In this document: piece by piece, positions 7,706-14,288 of the stretch | Position numbering within the stretch: the stretch's first letter is position 1 | Layout: every line of letters begins with the position of its first letter | DNA from: DATGLE01 sp035294325 | Lineage (GTDB): Bacteria; Chloroflexota; Ktedonobacteria; Ktedonobacterales; Ktedonobacteraceae | Assembly: GCA_035294325.1 (NCBI GenBank) | Contig: DATGLE010000031.1 | Coordinates: 1 to 19,884 of the forward strand | DNA: 19,884 bases | Reading direction: 5' to 3' | The notes under the pieces: generated by a model | Told to the model about the DNA's origin: nothing | What the model saw: the letters and a program-made list of their open reading frames with translations, nothing else | The model's database searches: none | Made by a program: the position numbers and the translations under genes

Positions 7706-8433
7706 GCTTGCTGGAAGTATCGAATATTTCCAAGTCATTTGGCGGCATTGTGGCGCTCAATGCCTGTTCAATTTCTGTTGAACAGGGCAGCATCACTGGC
7801 CTGATCGGACCTAACGGATCGGGCAAGACGACGCTCTTTAACGTAATCACGGGCTACGAGCGGACAGACGCCGGTGAAATCCGCTTTAAGGGGAAGCCCA
7901 TTACCGGCCTGCCGCCGGATAAGGTATTCAGGGCTGGCATAGGTCGCACATTTCAGTTGACGCGCATCTTTCCCCGGCTGACCGTTCTGGAAAATATGCA
8001 TGTGGCAGTGCAGCGTCACGGCACCACGAGCCTGTTGAGCCGCTGGAGTTCCTCGCATGAGCAGCGCCGGGCGCTCGAACTGCTCGACTTCGTTGGCATT
8101 ACGCAGCTCAAGGACATGCCGGCGGGCAACCTTTCTTATGGGCAGAGGAAACTGCTCGAGTTCGCTTTTATCCTGATCGCTGAGCCACAGATGATCCTGC
8201 TCGACGAGCCGGCTGGCGGCATCAATCCCGCGATGATCGAGCGGCTGGCGGGCTACATCCGCATACTCAACAGTCGCGGCCTGACCTTCCTCATCGTCGA
8301 GCACAACATGGAATTCGTGATGAGCCTGTGCAAGCATGTAATGGTCATGCATCGCGGCACGAAAATTGCCGAGGGCGAGCCGGAAGCTGTACGCAGTAAC
8401 CCGGCGGTGTTAGACGCCTATCTGGGGGAGTGA
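7702..8433 (+). CDS. livG: Branched-chain-amino-acid-type ABC transporter ATPase, LivG-like
   Basis: This is a cytoplasmic ATPase subunit that powers the Liv importer together with LivF. The 243 residues contain Walker A GPNGSGKT (36-43), Q-loop Q85, signature LSYGQ (144-148), Walker B MILLDEP (164-170) and the switch H201 in VEHNMEFV. The LivG-type insertion between Q-loop and signature, with ENMHVAVQ, is present. The start ATG overlaps the livM stop in ATGA. With livF it is the only ATPase pair in the window, although two LivH/LivM pairs are present. It could therefore serve both permeases. Confidence 0.94.
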   Translation: MSLLEVSNISKSFGGIVALNACSISVEQGSITGLIGPNGSGKTTLFNVITGYERTDAGEIRFKGKPITGLPPDKVFRAGIGRTFQLTRIFPRLTVLENMHVAVQRHGTTSLLSRWSSSHEQRRALELLDFVGITQLKDMPAGNLSYGQRKLLEFAFILIAEPQMILLDEPAGGINPAMIERLAGYIRILNSRGLTFLIVEHNMEFVMSLCKHVMVMHRGTKIAEGEPEAVRSNPAVLDAYLGE

Positions 8434-8438
8434 GTGCC

Positions 8439-9158
8439 ATGATATTGAGATTACACAACGTTGTCGCTGGCTATGACGGGAGCGATGTGCTCAAAGGGGT
8501 TGATCTCGTCGTTGAGAAGGGATCGATTACCTGCATCGTCGGACCAAATGGCGCGGGCAAATCGACGGTGCTGCGCGTGCTGAGCGGGCTGCTGAGGCCG
8601 CGCCTGGGCCAGATAGATTTTGAAGATCGTTCGCTGGTCGGCCTGTCGCCGCGCCAGATTCTTGAGCGCGGCATCGTGCAGGTGCCGCAGAATCACAGCC
8701 TCTTCAACGATATGACGGTGCGAGAAAACGTCCGGCTCGGCGCCTACATGCTGCGCGATCAGAAGCTTATCCAGAAGCGCCTGAACGAGATCGAAGAACT
8801 CTTTCCTATAGTCAGAGAACGGGCGCGGGAAAGGGCCGGCAACCTGTCCGGGGGGCAGCAGCGGCTTGTAGAGTTTGCTCGCTGCCTGATGCTCGATCCG
8901 AAATTGATTCTTCTGGACGAACCTTCGATGGGCCTTGAACCAAGAATTCTCAAGCAGGTGTTTGATAGAATCAAGCTTTTGCAGAGTATGGGCAAAACGG
9001 TGCTGCTGGTTGAACAGAACGTGCGCACGGGTCTGGGCGTCTCCACGCATGGCGTGGTGATGGAGAGCGGGCGCGTGCGCCTGGAGGGATCGCACCAGGA
9101 AATTCTGAACAATCCCGAGATCAGCCATCTCTATCTGGGCGGCACGCTCGCCCACTAA
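8439..9158 (+). CDS. livF: Branched-chain-amino-acid-type ABC transporter ATPase, LivF-like
   Basis: This is the second ATPase subunit of the Liv importer. From ATG 8439 the 239 residues show Walker A GPNGAGKS (35-42), Q-loop Q84, signature LSGGQ (136-140) and Walker B LILLDEP (156-162). Gln193 in VEQN stands where most ABC ATPases have the switch His; this is usual for LivF and not a defect. I prefer ATG 8439 because GGGGGAG ends eight bases upstream. A GTG at 8430, overlapping the livG stop, would add three residues and is possible. It is the last gene of the livKHMGF group; element D follows. Confidence 0.93.
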   Translation: MILRLHNVVAGYDGSDVLKGVDLVVEKGSITCIVGPNGAGKSTVLRVLSGLLRPRLGQIDFEDRSLVGLSPRQILERGIVQVPQNHSLFNDMTVRENVRLGAYMLRDQKLIQKRLNEIEELFPIVRERARERAGNLSGGQQRLVEFARCLMLDPKLILLDEPSMGLEPRILKQVFDRIKLLQSMGKTVLLVEQNVRTGLGVSTHGVVMESGRVRLEGSHQEILNNPEISHLYLGGTLAH

Positions 9159-9164
9159 CGCACG

Positions 9165-9290
9165 GGGCTGCGCCGCGCAACGGTGTATGCTATGTTGTAA
9201 CAAATGCGATTCGCGCATTTGTTACAACATAGCATACAGAAAACGAACGCCACAGGCGCAAGTGTGCGATAGTGTCGAAGATCAGACATA
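9165..9290 (+). repeat. Palindromic element D
   Basis: A perfect 25-bp stem (9184-9208 with 9214-9238) has a 5-nt loop. CTGCGCCGCGC lies on the left and the degenerate right box ACGCCACAGGCGC at about 9247-9259. The right end GTCGAAGATCAGACA (9274-9288) matches the right end of element G. No left terminal repeat is visible. It lies a few bases after the livF stop. Confidence 0.8.
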
Positions 9291-9300
9291 TTCATAAGAA

Positions 9301-9360
9301 GATGCCCGGTGCTCTCGCCGCAGGCGCGAGCATGCGATGGTGCAGGCAATCATATACATT
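9301..9360 (+). repeat. Partial second element fragment
   Basis: Directly after element D comes TGCTCTCGCC-gca-GGCGCGAGCA (one mismatch between the arms), a copy of the right-hand box. It is followed by TGCGATGGTGCAGGCAATC. The same GAGCA-GCG-TGGTGCAGG pattern closes element E near 10830-10846. It looks like the remnant of another copy. The remainder of the gap up to 9412 shows nothing else. Confidence 0.6.
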
Positions 9361-9426
9361 CTAACGATCATGAAACGGTAAGGGATCTGAATAGTGACAA
9401 ATTATTTTTGAGAAGGGGGCAGGACT

Positions 9427-10500
9427 ATGCTGAAAGATGAACGTGTGCAGGCGGCCATCGACAACTGGGCGCCGCGTTTCATTGCCAATGGCATCGATCT
9501 GAACGACTTCCAGCGCGTCACGGCAGCTATAGAGAGCTGGGACGACTGGTGCCAGCGCTGGTGCGACTGCGGTGCCATGCACGAAGCTATGGGCAGAGAG
9601 GCCGAAGCGCGGAGATGCTATGCCTCAGCAGCCGAGCACTATTTTCATGCAGCGATGGCCTATCACTTCGGAAAATTCCTGTTTGTCCACCGTCCAGACG
9701 AACTGCGCAGCGCCCACGAGCGCTCGCTGCATGCCTATCAGCGGGCGCTGCCCTGCTTCGACGTACCCGGCGAGCGCGTCGCCATTCCCTATGAAGCAGG
9801 AGATACCATGTACGGCATCCTGCGCAAGCCCTGGCATACGCCCAGACCCCCGGTAGTGATCCTCGTTCCCGGCCTCGACTCGGTGAAGGAGGAACTGCAT
9901 ACCTATGGCGACGACTTTCTACGGCGCGGCATGGCTGTGCTGGCGATTGATGGCCCGGGACAGGGCGAAATGGAGTACAGGCACCCGCTGCGTCACGATT
10001 ACGAGGTGCCGGTCCGTTACGCCATTGATTACCTTGAGCGGCGCACCGACGTAGACGCTTCGCGCGTAGGGCTGATGGGCGTGAGTCTCGGCGGCTACTT
10101 CGCTCCACGAGCAGCGGCCTTTGAGCCTCGGCTCAAGGCGGCCATCAGCGTCGCTGGCGCCTACAGTTTTGCCGACCACTTCGAGCGCGTGCCGGGGCTG
10201 ACACGGGCAGCCTTCATCCACCGCCTGAAAGCGAAGGATGCGGAAGAGGCGCGCACAAAGTTGCAGGCATTCGATCTGCAAGGACTGATGGCGGGCATCC
10301 ACTGTCCGCTGCTGGTCATCATGGGACGGCTCGACAGGTTGATCGATCCACGGGACGCGGAACGCATGGCGGCGGAGGCAGGAGGGAAGGCGGAACTGTG
10401 GATGTTCGAGGATGGCAACCACGTCTGCAACAACATTCCATATAAGTACCGGCCACAGCAGGCCGACTGGATGCGTCTGATGCTCTATGCTGCGGGCTAA
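9427..10500 (+). CDS. Alpha/beta hydrolase similar to 2,6-dihydroxypseudooxynicotine hydrolase
   Basis: This is a predicted cytoplasmic alpha/beta hydrolase of 357 residues. A helical N-terminal domain (about 1-120) precedes the hydrolase core, which opens with VVILVPGLDS near 143-152 and has DGPGQG at 175-180. The nucleophile is S220 in GVSLGG, the acid is probably D303 and the base is H332 in GNHVCNN. As I recall, the Arthrobacter C-C hydrolase of nicotine breakdown uses Ser217, Asp300, His329 and Glu148. The triad spacing here is identical with a +3 offset, and the Glu position falls on Asp151. Carbon-carbon cleavage of a 1,3-diketone-like compound is therefore plausible, though esterase activity cannot be excluded. 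The start has AAGGGGG seven bases upstream. It stands 268 bp after livF on the same strand and may be cotranscribed. Confidence 0.82.
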   Translation: MLKDERVQAAIDNWAPRFIANGIDLNDFQRVTAAIESWDDWCQRWCDCGAMHEAMGREAEARRCYASAAEHYFHAAMAYHFGKFLFVHRPDELRSAHERSLHAYQRALPCFDVPGERVAIPYEAGDTMYGILRKPWHTPRPPVVILVPGLDSVKEELHTYGDDFLRRGMAVLAIDGPGQGEMEYRHPLRHDYEVPVRYAIDYLERRTDVDASRVGLMGVSLGGYFAPRAAAFEPRLKAAISVAGAYSFADHFERVPGLTRAAFIHRLKAKDAEEARTKLQAFDLQGLMAGIHCPLLVIMGRLDRLIDPRDAERMAAEAGGKAELWMFEDGNHVCNNIPYKYRPQQADWMRLMLYAAG

Positions 10501-10540
10501 ACGAGTATGACGAATTTCTAAAACGTTCCCCCGTTCTGTC

Positions 10541-10570
10541 TTGACAAATCCTCGTAGACAATAGTACTAT
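10541..10570 (+). promoter_or_regulatory. Upstream promoter of livK2
   Basis: TTGACA (10541-10546), an 18-bp spacer and TACTAT (10565-10570). It lies 310 bp before the livK2 start. An AACGTT-centred sequence (near 10519-10526) precedes it. Confidence 0.6.
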
Positions 10571-10583
10571 TTCGGTTTTTAAC

Positions 10584-10624
10584 AAAACGTTTTCCTTGAC
10601 AGGGGATTTTTTCTCCTTTACTCT
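10584..10624 (+). promoter_or_regulatory. Downstream promoter of livK2 with AAAACGTTTT palindrome
   Basis: TTGACA (10596-10601), a 17-bp spacer and TACTCT (10619-10624). The perfect palindrome AAAACGTTTT (10584-10593) sits just above the -35 box. Its centre resembles LacI-family operators, but no such regulator is in the window. Confidence 0.55.
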
Positions 10625-10678
10625 ATCCAATGTAAGTGGATACTTTGATATCCACTGGATAGATTGCGTATTCGCAAT
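10624..10678 (+). promoter_or_regulatory. Cluster of TATCCA/TGGATA half-sites and a small hairpin in the livK2 leader
   Basis: TATCCA at 10624 and 10649 alternates with TGGATA at 10637 and 10656. Two of these form AGTGGATA-N6-TATCCACT (10635-10656). A second hairpin, ATTGCG-tatt-CGCAAT, follows at 10663-10678. The array starts at the downstream promoter's -10, so it could be an operator array or the first structure of the leader RNA. Confidence 0.5.
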
Positions 10679-10730
10679 GTTATAGTGTCAGACCGCTCCA
10701 GTGGCCCACGCATCCGCTCTCGTTGTGTTC

Positions 10731-10846
10731 TCGCGCGACTTCGCCGTGCGAGAAGGAGTTTATGGTGTAAAAAAGCGCGAAGCGCTTTTTTACACCATAA
10801 ACTCCTTCTGGGGAGCACTACAGACGTGAGCAAGCGGTGGTGCAGG
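10731..10846 (+). repeat. Palindromic element E in the livK2 leader
   Basis: A perfect 28-bp stem (10751-10778 with 10782-10809) has loop GAA. The tip AAAAAAGCGC-gaa-GCGCTTTTTT resembles a two-way terminator, though with only four G-C pairs. The left flank TCGCGCGACTTCGCCGTGCG and the right flank GTGAGCAAGCGGTGGTGCAGG are degenerate forms of the family boxes. The copy lies between the tandem promoters and the livK2 ribosome site, so it is transcribed. Together with the promoters it accounts for most of the 379-bp gene-free stretch. Confidence 0.85.
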
Positions 10847-10879
10847 AAAATATATGTACTCTTAAGCAAGGAGACAAAT

Positions 10880-12121
10880 ATGCCCGGAAGTTATGCTCTC
10901 TCTTGGAAAAATGGTATTTCTATTGTCAGTGTAGTTCTTATGATACTGGTAGGATTAAGCGCCTGCCAGCAGACAACGAATACGCCGGCGCAGGCGGGGG
11001 TAGCGCCCATCAAGATTGGCGCCTCACTCTCTCTGACGGGAGATTTCTCACCCGACGGGAAGAACTTTCAGGCGGGCTATCAGATCTGGGCCAGAACGGT
11101 TAACGAGAGCGGCGGCCTGCTTGGTCGTCCTGTACAACTCGTCATCCTTGATGATAAGAGCGACCCCAACCAGGCGGCGGCGAACTATAAGAAGCTTATT
11201 ACCGTCGATAAGGTTGATCTGACCTTCGGGCCATATTCTACGCTGCTTACCCTGCCTGCCTCCGAGGTCGCTCACCAGTATGGCTATGCCATGCTTGAAG
11301 GTGCCGGCGGCGCCCCAAAGGTCTTTCAGCGGGGCCTTGATAATGTCTTCGATGTCTCCCTGCCCGTCGTCAATAACCTGGTAAGCGCCGCTCTATTGAT
11401 CCTGTCGCTGCCAGCTTCGATTCGACCAAAGACGGCAGCATACGCGACGGGGGATGATCCTTTTACACAGCCGCAAGTTGACCTGGCAAGATCGATGTTG
11501 GAGCAGGGGGGGGTGCGTACCGTTCTCTATAAAGTCTATCATTCGGGCACCACGGACTATCAACCCATCGCCAATGCTGTCATGCAATCGGGGGCGCAGG
11601 TAGACATCTTTGGCACGCTCTTTCCCGAGATTGTCGCCTTTGTCAAAGCCTTTGAGAAATCGTCCTATAACCCGCAGATGATCGTTGCCACCGCCGGCCC
11701 GGGGGGATCCGCCTTTTTACAGGCCGTAGGCATCAGAGCCAGCGAGGGGATTTTTGTACCCAACGGCTGGTATCCGACGGCCGGCACCTTTCAAAATGCC
11801 CGGCTGGTTCACGATTACCTCGCGCAGTATGGGGGATCAGAGGACACGATTGACTCTGATGTTGCCGAAGCGTTCTCCGTAGGGCAGGTGGCGCAACAGG
11901 CAATCAATAAGATTCACTCTCTCGACAACAAAGCGCTGATCCAGGAACTACATTCTGATACGTTCAATACAGTGCAGGGAACGGTCAAGTTCGACAGCAC
12001 CGGGAAGAACGTCATCGCGCTGCCGTACCTGTTCCAGTGGCAGCACGGCGCGCTGCTGCCCGTCTTCCCTGACTCCGTGGCGGCGGCGGATCCTGAATTC
12101 CCTAAACCCGGATGGGCTTGA
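10880..12121 (+). CDS. livK: Branched-chain-amino-acid-type ABC transporter substrate-binding lipoprotein (second copy)
   Basis: This is a LivK-family lipoprotein of 413 residues. The signal segment NGISIVSVVLMILVG is followed by lipobox LSAC with Cys29, then PIKIGASLSLTGDFSPDGK. It is close to livK1, sharing GPYSTLLT, the YGYAMLEGAGG pattern, NVFDVS and a C-terminus ending FPKPGWA, and is also related to livK3. I chose ATG 10880 because AAGGAG lies six bases upstream. An in-frame start at 10664 would translate straight through the palindromic element and add no signal peptide, so I rejected it. It has its own tandem promoters but no permease gene after it on the same strand. Its stop is only 21 bp from the end of the converging livM2. 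It probably feeds a permease encoded nearby. Confidence 0.9.
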   Translation: MPGSYALSWKNGISIVSVVLMILVGLSACQQTTNTPAQAGVAPIKIGASLSLTGDFSPDGKNFQAGYQIWARTVNESGGLLGRPVQLVILDDKSDPNQAAANYKKLITVDKVDLTFGPYSTLLTLPASEVAHQYGYAMLEGAGGAPKVFQRGLDNVFDVSLPVVNNLVSAALLILSLPASIRPKTAAYATGDDPFTQPQVDLARSMLEQGGVRTVLYKVYHSGTTDYQPIANAVMQSGAQVDIFGTLFPEIVAFVKAFEKSSYNPQMIVATAGPGGSAFLQAVGIRASEGIFVPNGWYPTAGTFQNARLVHDYLAQYGGSEDTIDSDVAEAFSVGQVAQQAINKIHSLDNKALIQELHSDTFNTVQGTVKFDSTGKNVIALPYLFQWQHGALLPVFPDSVAAADPEFPKPGWA

Positions 12122-12142
12122 AGCGATAGTCTCTTCCCGCGT

Positions 12143-13180
12143 TCACCCGCTTTCTCCTCCGCTGCTCTCCAGCAGTACTCCCGTCTCTTCCTCCGGCACA
12201 GAGGAGGAGATGGGAGAAGCCGTTCCGCGCAGCGCGGCCCGCCTGCGCCATGCTTTCCACGCCGAAGTGACAATACCATCCGGCAGGACCATGATAATGA
12301 TGAGGAGCAGTGCACCCAGAATCATGAGATTGAGGCTGACCGCGCCATACTGGATGGTCAGATATTGCTGGAGCGGCTCCAGCAAGAAGGTGCCAAGAAT
12401 GGGGCCTGTTAGCGTGCCTATGCCGCCCAGGAAGGCCATCAGAGCAACGGAAACATCTATGTTGATATCGAAGGCTGCATCGGGAAAGACATTGCCGTTG
12501 TAAAAGGTAAACATCGCGCCAACCATCCCGCCCAGAAAGGCCGAGATCACAAAGGCGACCAGCTTGAACTCCACCGTCTTCACGCCCAGTCCGCGCGCCC
12601 GATCTTCGTCCTCGCGGATCGCCAGCAGTCCTAACCCATATTTGGAGTTGCGTATCCACCAGGCGATAGCGATTGCCAGCACTAACAGGAACAGGGAGAC
12701 GTAGTAGAAAGGGATGTTGAAGAAATTGCCGGGCCATACGGATGAAGGAAGGATAATGCCGCTCGATCCCCCGGTGAAGCCTGAGAGATTGAAGGCCAGC
12801 GACTCCAGGATAAACATGATAGCGAGAGTAACCACCACGAACGTCACCCGCCGCGTGCGCAGGGAGATCCAGCCGACGGGGAGAGCGAAGATGACCGCCA
12901 TCAGGCCGCCCACAGGCAGCAGCAGAAAGGTGCGATAGTCCCCGGGGATCTGCCAGTGGTCGCAGATCAGCGCCATCGTATAGGCCCCTATGCCGGTGAA
13001 AGAGGCGTAGCCCAGAGAAATATAGCCGGTGTAGCCTGAGAAGAGATTCCAGCCCGTGACCGCCGTCGCATAGAGCAGGGTGAAGACGGCTATTCCCGTG
13101 GTGGTCGTATCGACCAGCAGCGGAAAGACCAGGGCCAGGATGAGCAACGCGAGCAGTCCGATCATGCTGGCTTTTTTCAT
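12143..13180 (-). CDS. livM: Branched-chain-amino-acid-type ABC transporter permease, LivM-like (second copy)
   Basis: This membrane permease subunit has 345 residues and is paralogous to LivM1. Landmarks are SGYTGYISLGYASFTGIGAY, the ATPase-contact loop LLAIREDEDRARGLGV, and MAFLGGIGTLTGPILGTFLLEP. ATG 13180 is supported by GGAAGGAAG upstream and overlaps the livH2 stop in ATGA. The in-frame start at 13270 would lie deep inside livH2. The C-terminal tail differs from that of LivM1. No livG or livF gene follows; the next gene downstream is the converging livK2. Confidence 0.91.
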   Translation of the reverse strand: MKKASMIGLLALLILALVFPLLVDTTTTGIAVFTLLYATAVTGWNLFSGYTGYISLGYASFTGIGAYTMALICDHWQIPGDYRTFLLLPVGGLMAVIFALPVGWISLRTRRVTFVVVTLAIMFILESLAFNLSGFTGGSSGIILPSSVWPGNFFNIPFYYVSLFLLVLAIAIAWWIRNSKYGLGLLAIREDEDRARGLGVKTVEFKLVAFVISAFLGGMVGAMFTFYNGNVFPDAAFDINIDVSVALMAFLGGIGTLTGPILGTFLLEPLQQYLTIQYGAVSLNLMILGALLLIIIMVLPDGIVTSAWKAWRRRAALRGTASPISSSVPEEETGVLLESSGGESG

Positions 13181-14058
13181 TGCTTCCTTCCTTCCGCCAG
13201 ACCAAACAAACCCTGTGGACGAAACACCAGCAGCAGCACCAGCAGCACGAAGAAGACCAGGCTCGACCATTGCGCGGACCAGAGCGCTGTGGTTAAATCG
13301 CTGATGACAAGCATTGCCAGGGAGGCCACGAAGGCTCCCCTCAGACTGCCCATCCCCCCCAGAACGATGATGACCAGCAGGCGCGCGATCAGGTCATAGG
13401 AGCTGGCCGTATTAAAAGCGTTGGTCGCGCCATAGGCCATGCCTCCGACGGCGGTCACGGCTACGCCGACTCCTACGGTAATCATGGCTATCTTGCCCGT
13501 ATCAATCCCGATGAGCGCGGCAGCCATGCGATTCTGCGTCAGAGCACGCAGGCCATAACCGAATTTTGTGTGATAGACCAGCAAATAGAGTCCCGCCAGC
13601 AGAACAATACTGAGCACGAATGCGAAGACGTACACGTATGGCAGGTAGTATTTGCCGACGGGGAAGGAGGCGTCGATATATTTCGCGTGGAGAGAGACGT
13701 AATCGGTGGTGAAGATGAGATTCAACGCGCCTTCGATGAAGAGAGCGATGGCAAAGGTCATCAGCACCGAGAGCATGATACGATTCTGGCTCTGGTTGAG
13801 CCGGCGAATGAAGAGCCGCTCAATGGCGATGCCGAGGAGAAACATCGCCGGCACCGTGATAAGCAGGCTCAGAAAGATATCCATATGCAGATACGTGTTG
13901 AGCGCATAACTCAGGTACGCTCCCAGGATCACCAGGATGCCCTGCGCGATATTGACGATCTCTAACACGCCAAAGATCAGCGTCAGGCCCGATGCCATGA
14001 GCGCGTAGACGCCGCCGGTCAATATTCCCGTGAGGATAGCATCATAGATAGCAGTCAA
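13177..14058 (-). CDS. livH: Branched-chain-amino-acid-type ABC transporter permease, LivH-like (second copy)
   Basis: This membrane permease subunit is paralogous to LivH1 and shares LTGGVYALMASGLTL, the GYGLRALTQNRMAAALIGID contact loop, LGGMGSLRGAFVAS and FRPQGLFGLAEGRKQ. I chose TTG 14058 because GGAAGG lies seven bases upstream and it makes the N-terminus exactly as long as that of LivH1 (20 residues up to the shared GGVYAL). The GTG at 14076 is an alternative that adds six residues. It is coupled to livM2 by ATGA. Element F lies between it and livK3, as element C does in the first cluster. Confidence 0.9.
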   Translation of the reverse strand: MTAIYDAILTGILTGGVYALMASGLTLIFGVLEIVNIAQGILVILGAYLSYALNTYLHMDIFLSLLITVPAMFLLGIAIERLFIRRLNQSQNRIMLSVLMTFAIALFIEGALNLIFTTDYVSLHAKYIDASFPVGKYYLPYVYVFAFVLSIVLLAGLYLLVYHTKFGYGLRALTQNRMAAALIGIDTGKIAMITVGVGVAVTAVGGMAYGATNAFNTASSYDLIARLLVIIVLGGMGSLRGAFVASLAMLVISDLTTALWSAQWSSLVFFVLLVLLLVFRPQGLFGLAEGRKQ

Positions 14059-14081
14059 GCCTGGACCTTCCCACACACACT

Positions 14082-14243
14082 AAGCGTGTGCCTGATGCGC
14101 AGCATCCTCGCGCCTGCGGCGCTCGCCTTCTGTATCGGGTTGTGAGCGACAGGCGTGAAGCGCCTGTCGCTCACAACCCGATACAACTCTTGTGCGGCTC
14201 CGCCGCGCGAAGGCACGGCAAGGATGCCAGGTATCAGACACAC
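14082..14243 (-). repeat. Palindromic element F with both terminal repeats
   Basis: A perfect 25-bp stem (14131-14155 with 14161-14185) has loop TGAAG. Read on the plus strand, the right box lies at the left (GCGCCTGCGGCGCTCGCC, 14110-14127) and the left box CGGCTCCGCCGCGC at the right, so the element is oriented with the minus-strand operon. The ends are imperfect inverted repeats: GTGTGCCTGATGCGCAGCAT on the left and, as its complement from the right, GTGTGTCTGATACCTGGCAT. It is about 160 bp long and fills most of the gap between livK3 and livH2. Confidence 0.85.
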
Positions 14244-14288
14244 TACATCACGACAATATCAAACGAATACTACCATAAGGCTTAACGA

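Noticed and set aside
10751..10809. Element E as a simple intrinsic terminator
   Set aside because: The T-run is part of the stem, the G-C core is only four pairs, and the hairpin lies between the promoters and their own gene.
10664..10879. Extended N-terminus of livK2 reading through element E
   Set aside because: The extension translates a perfect hairpin and puts the lipoprotein signal in the middle of the protein. ATG 10880 has a proper ribosome site.
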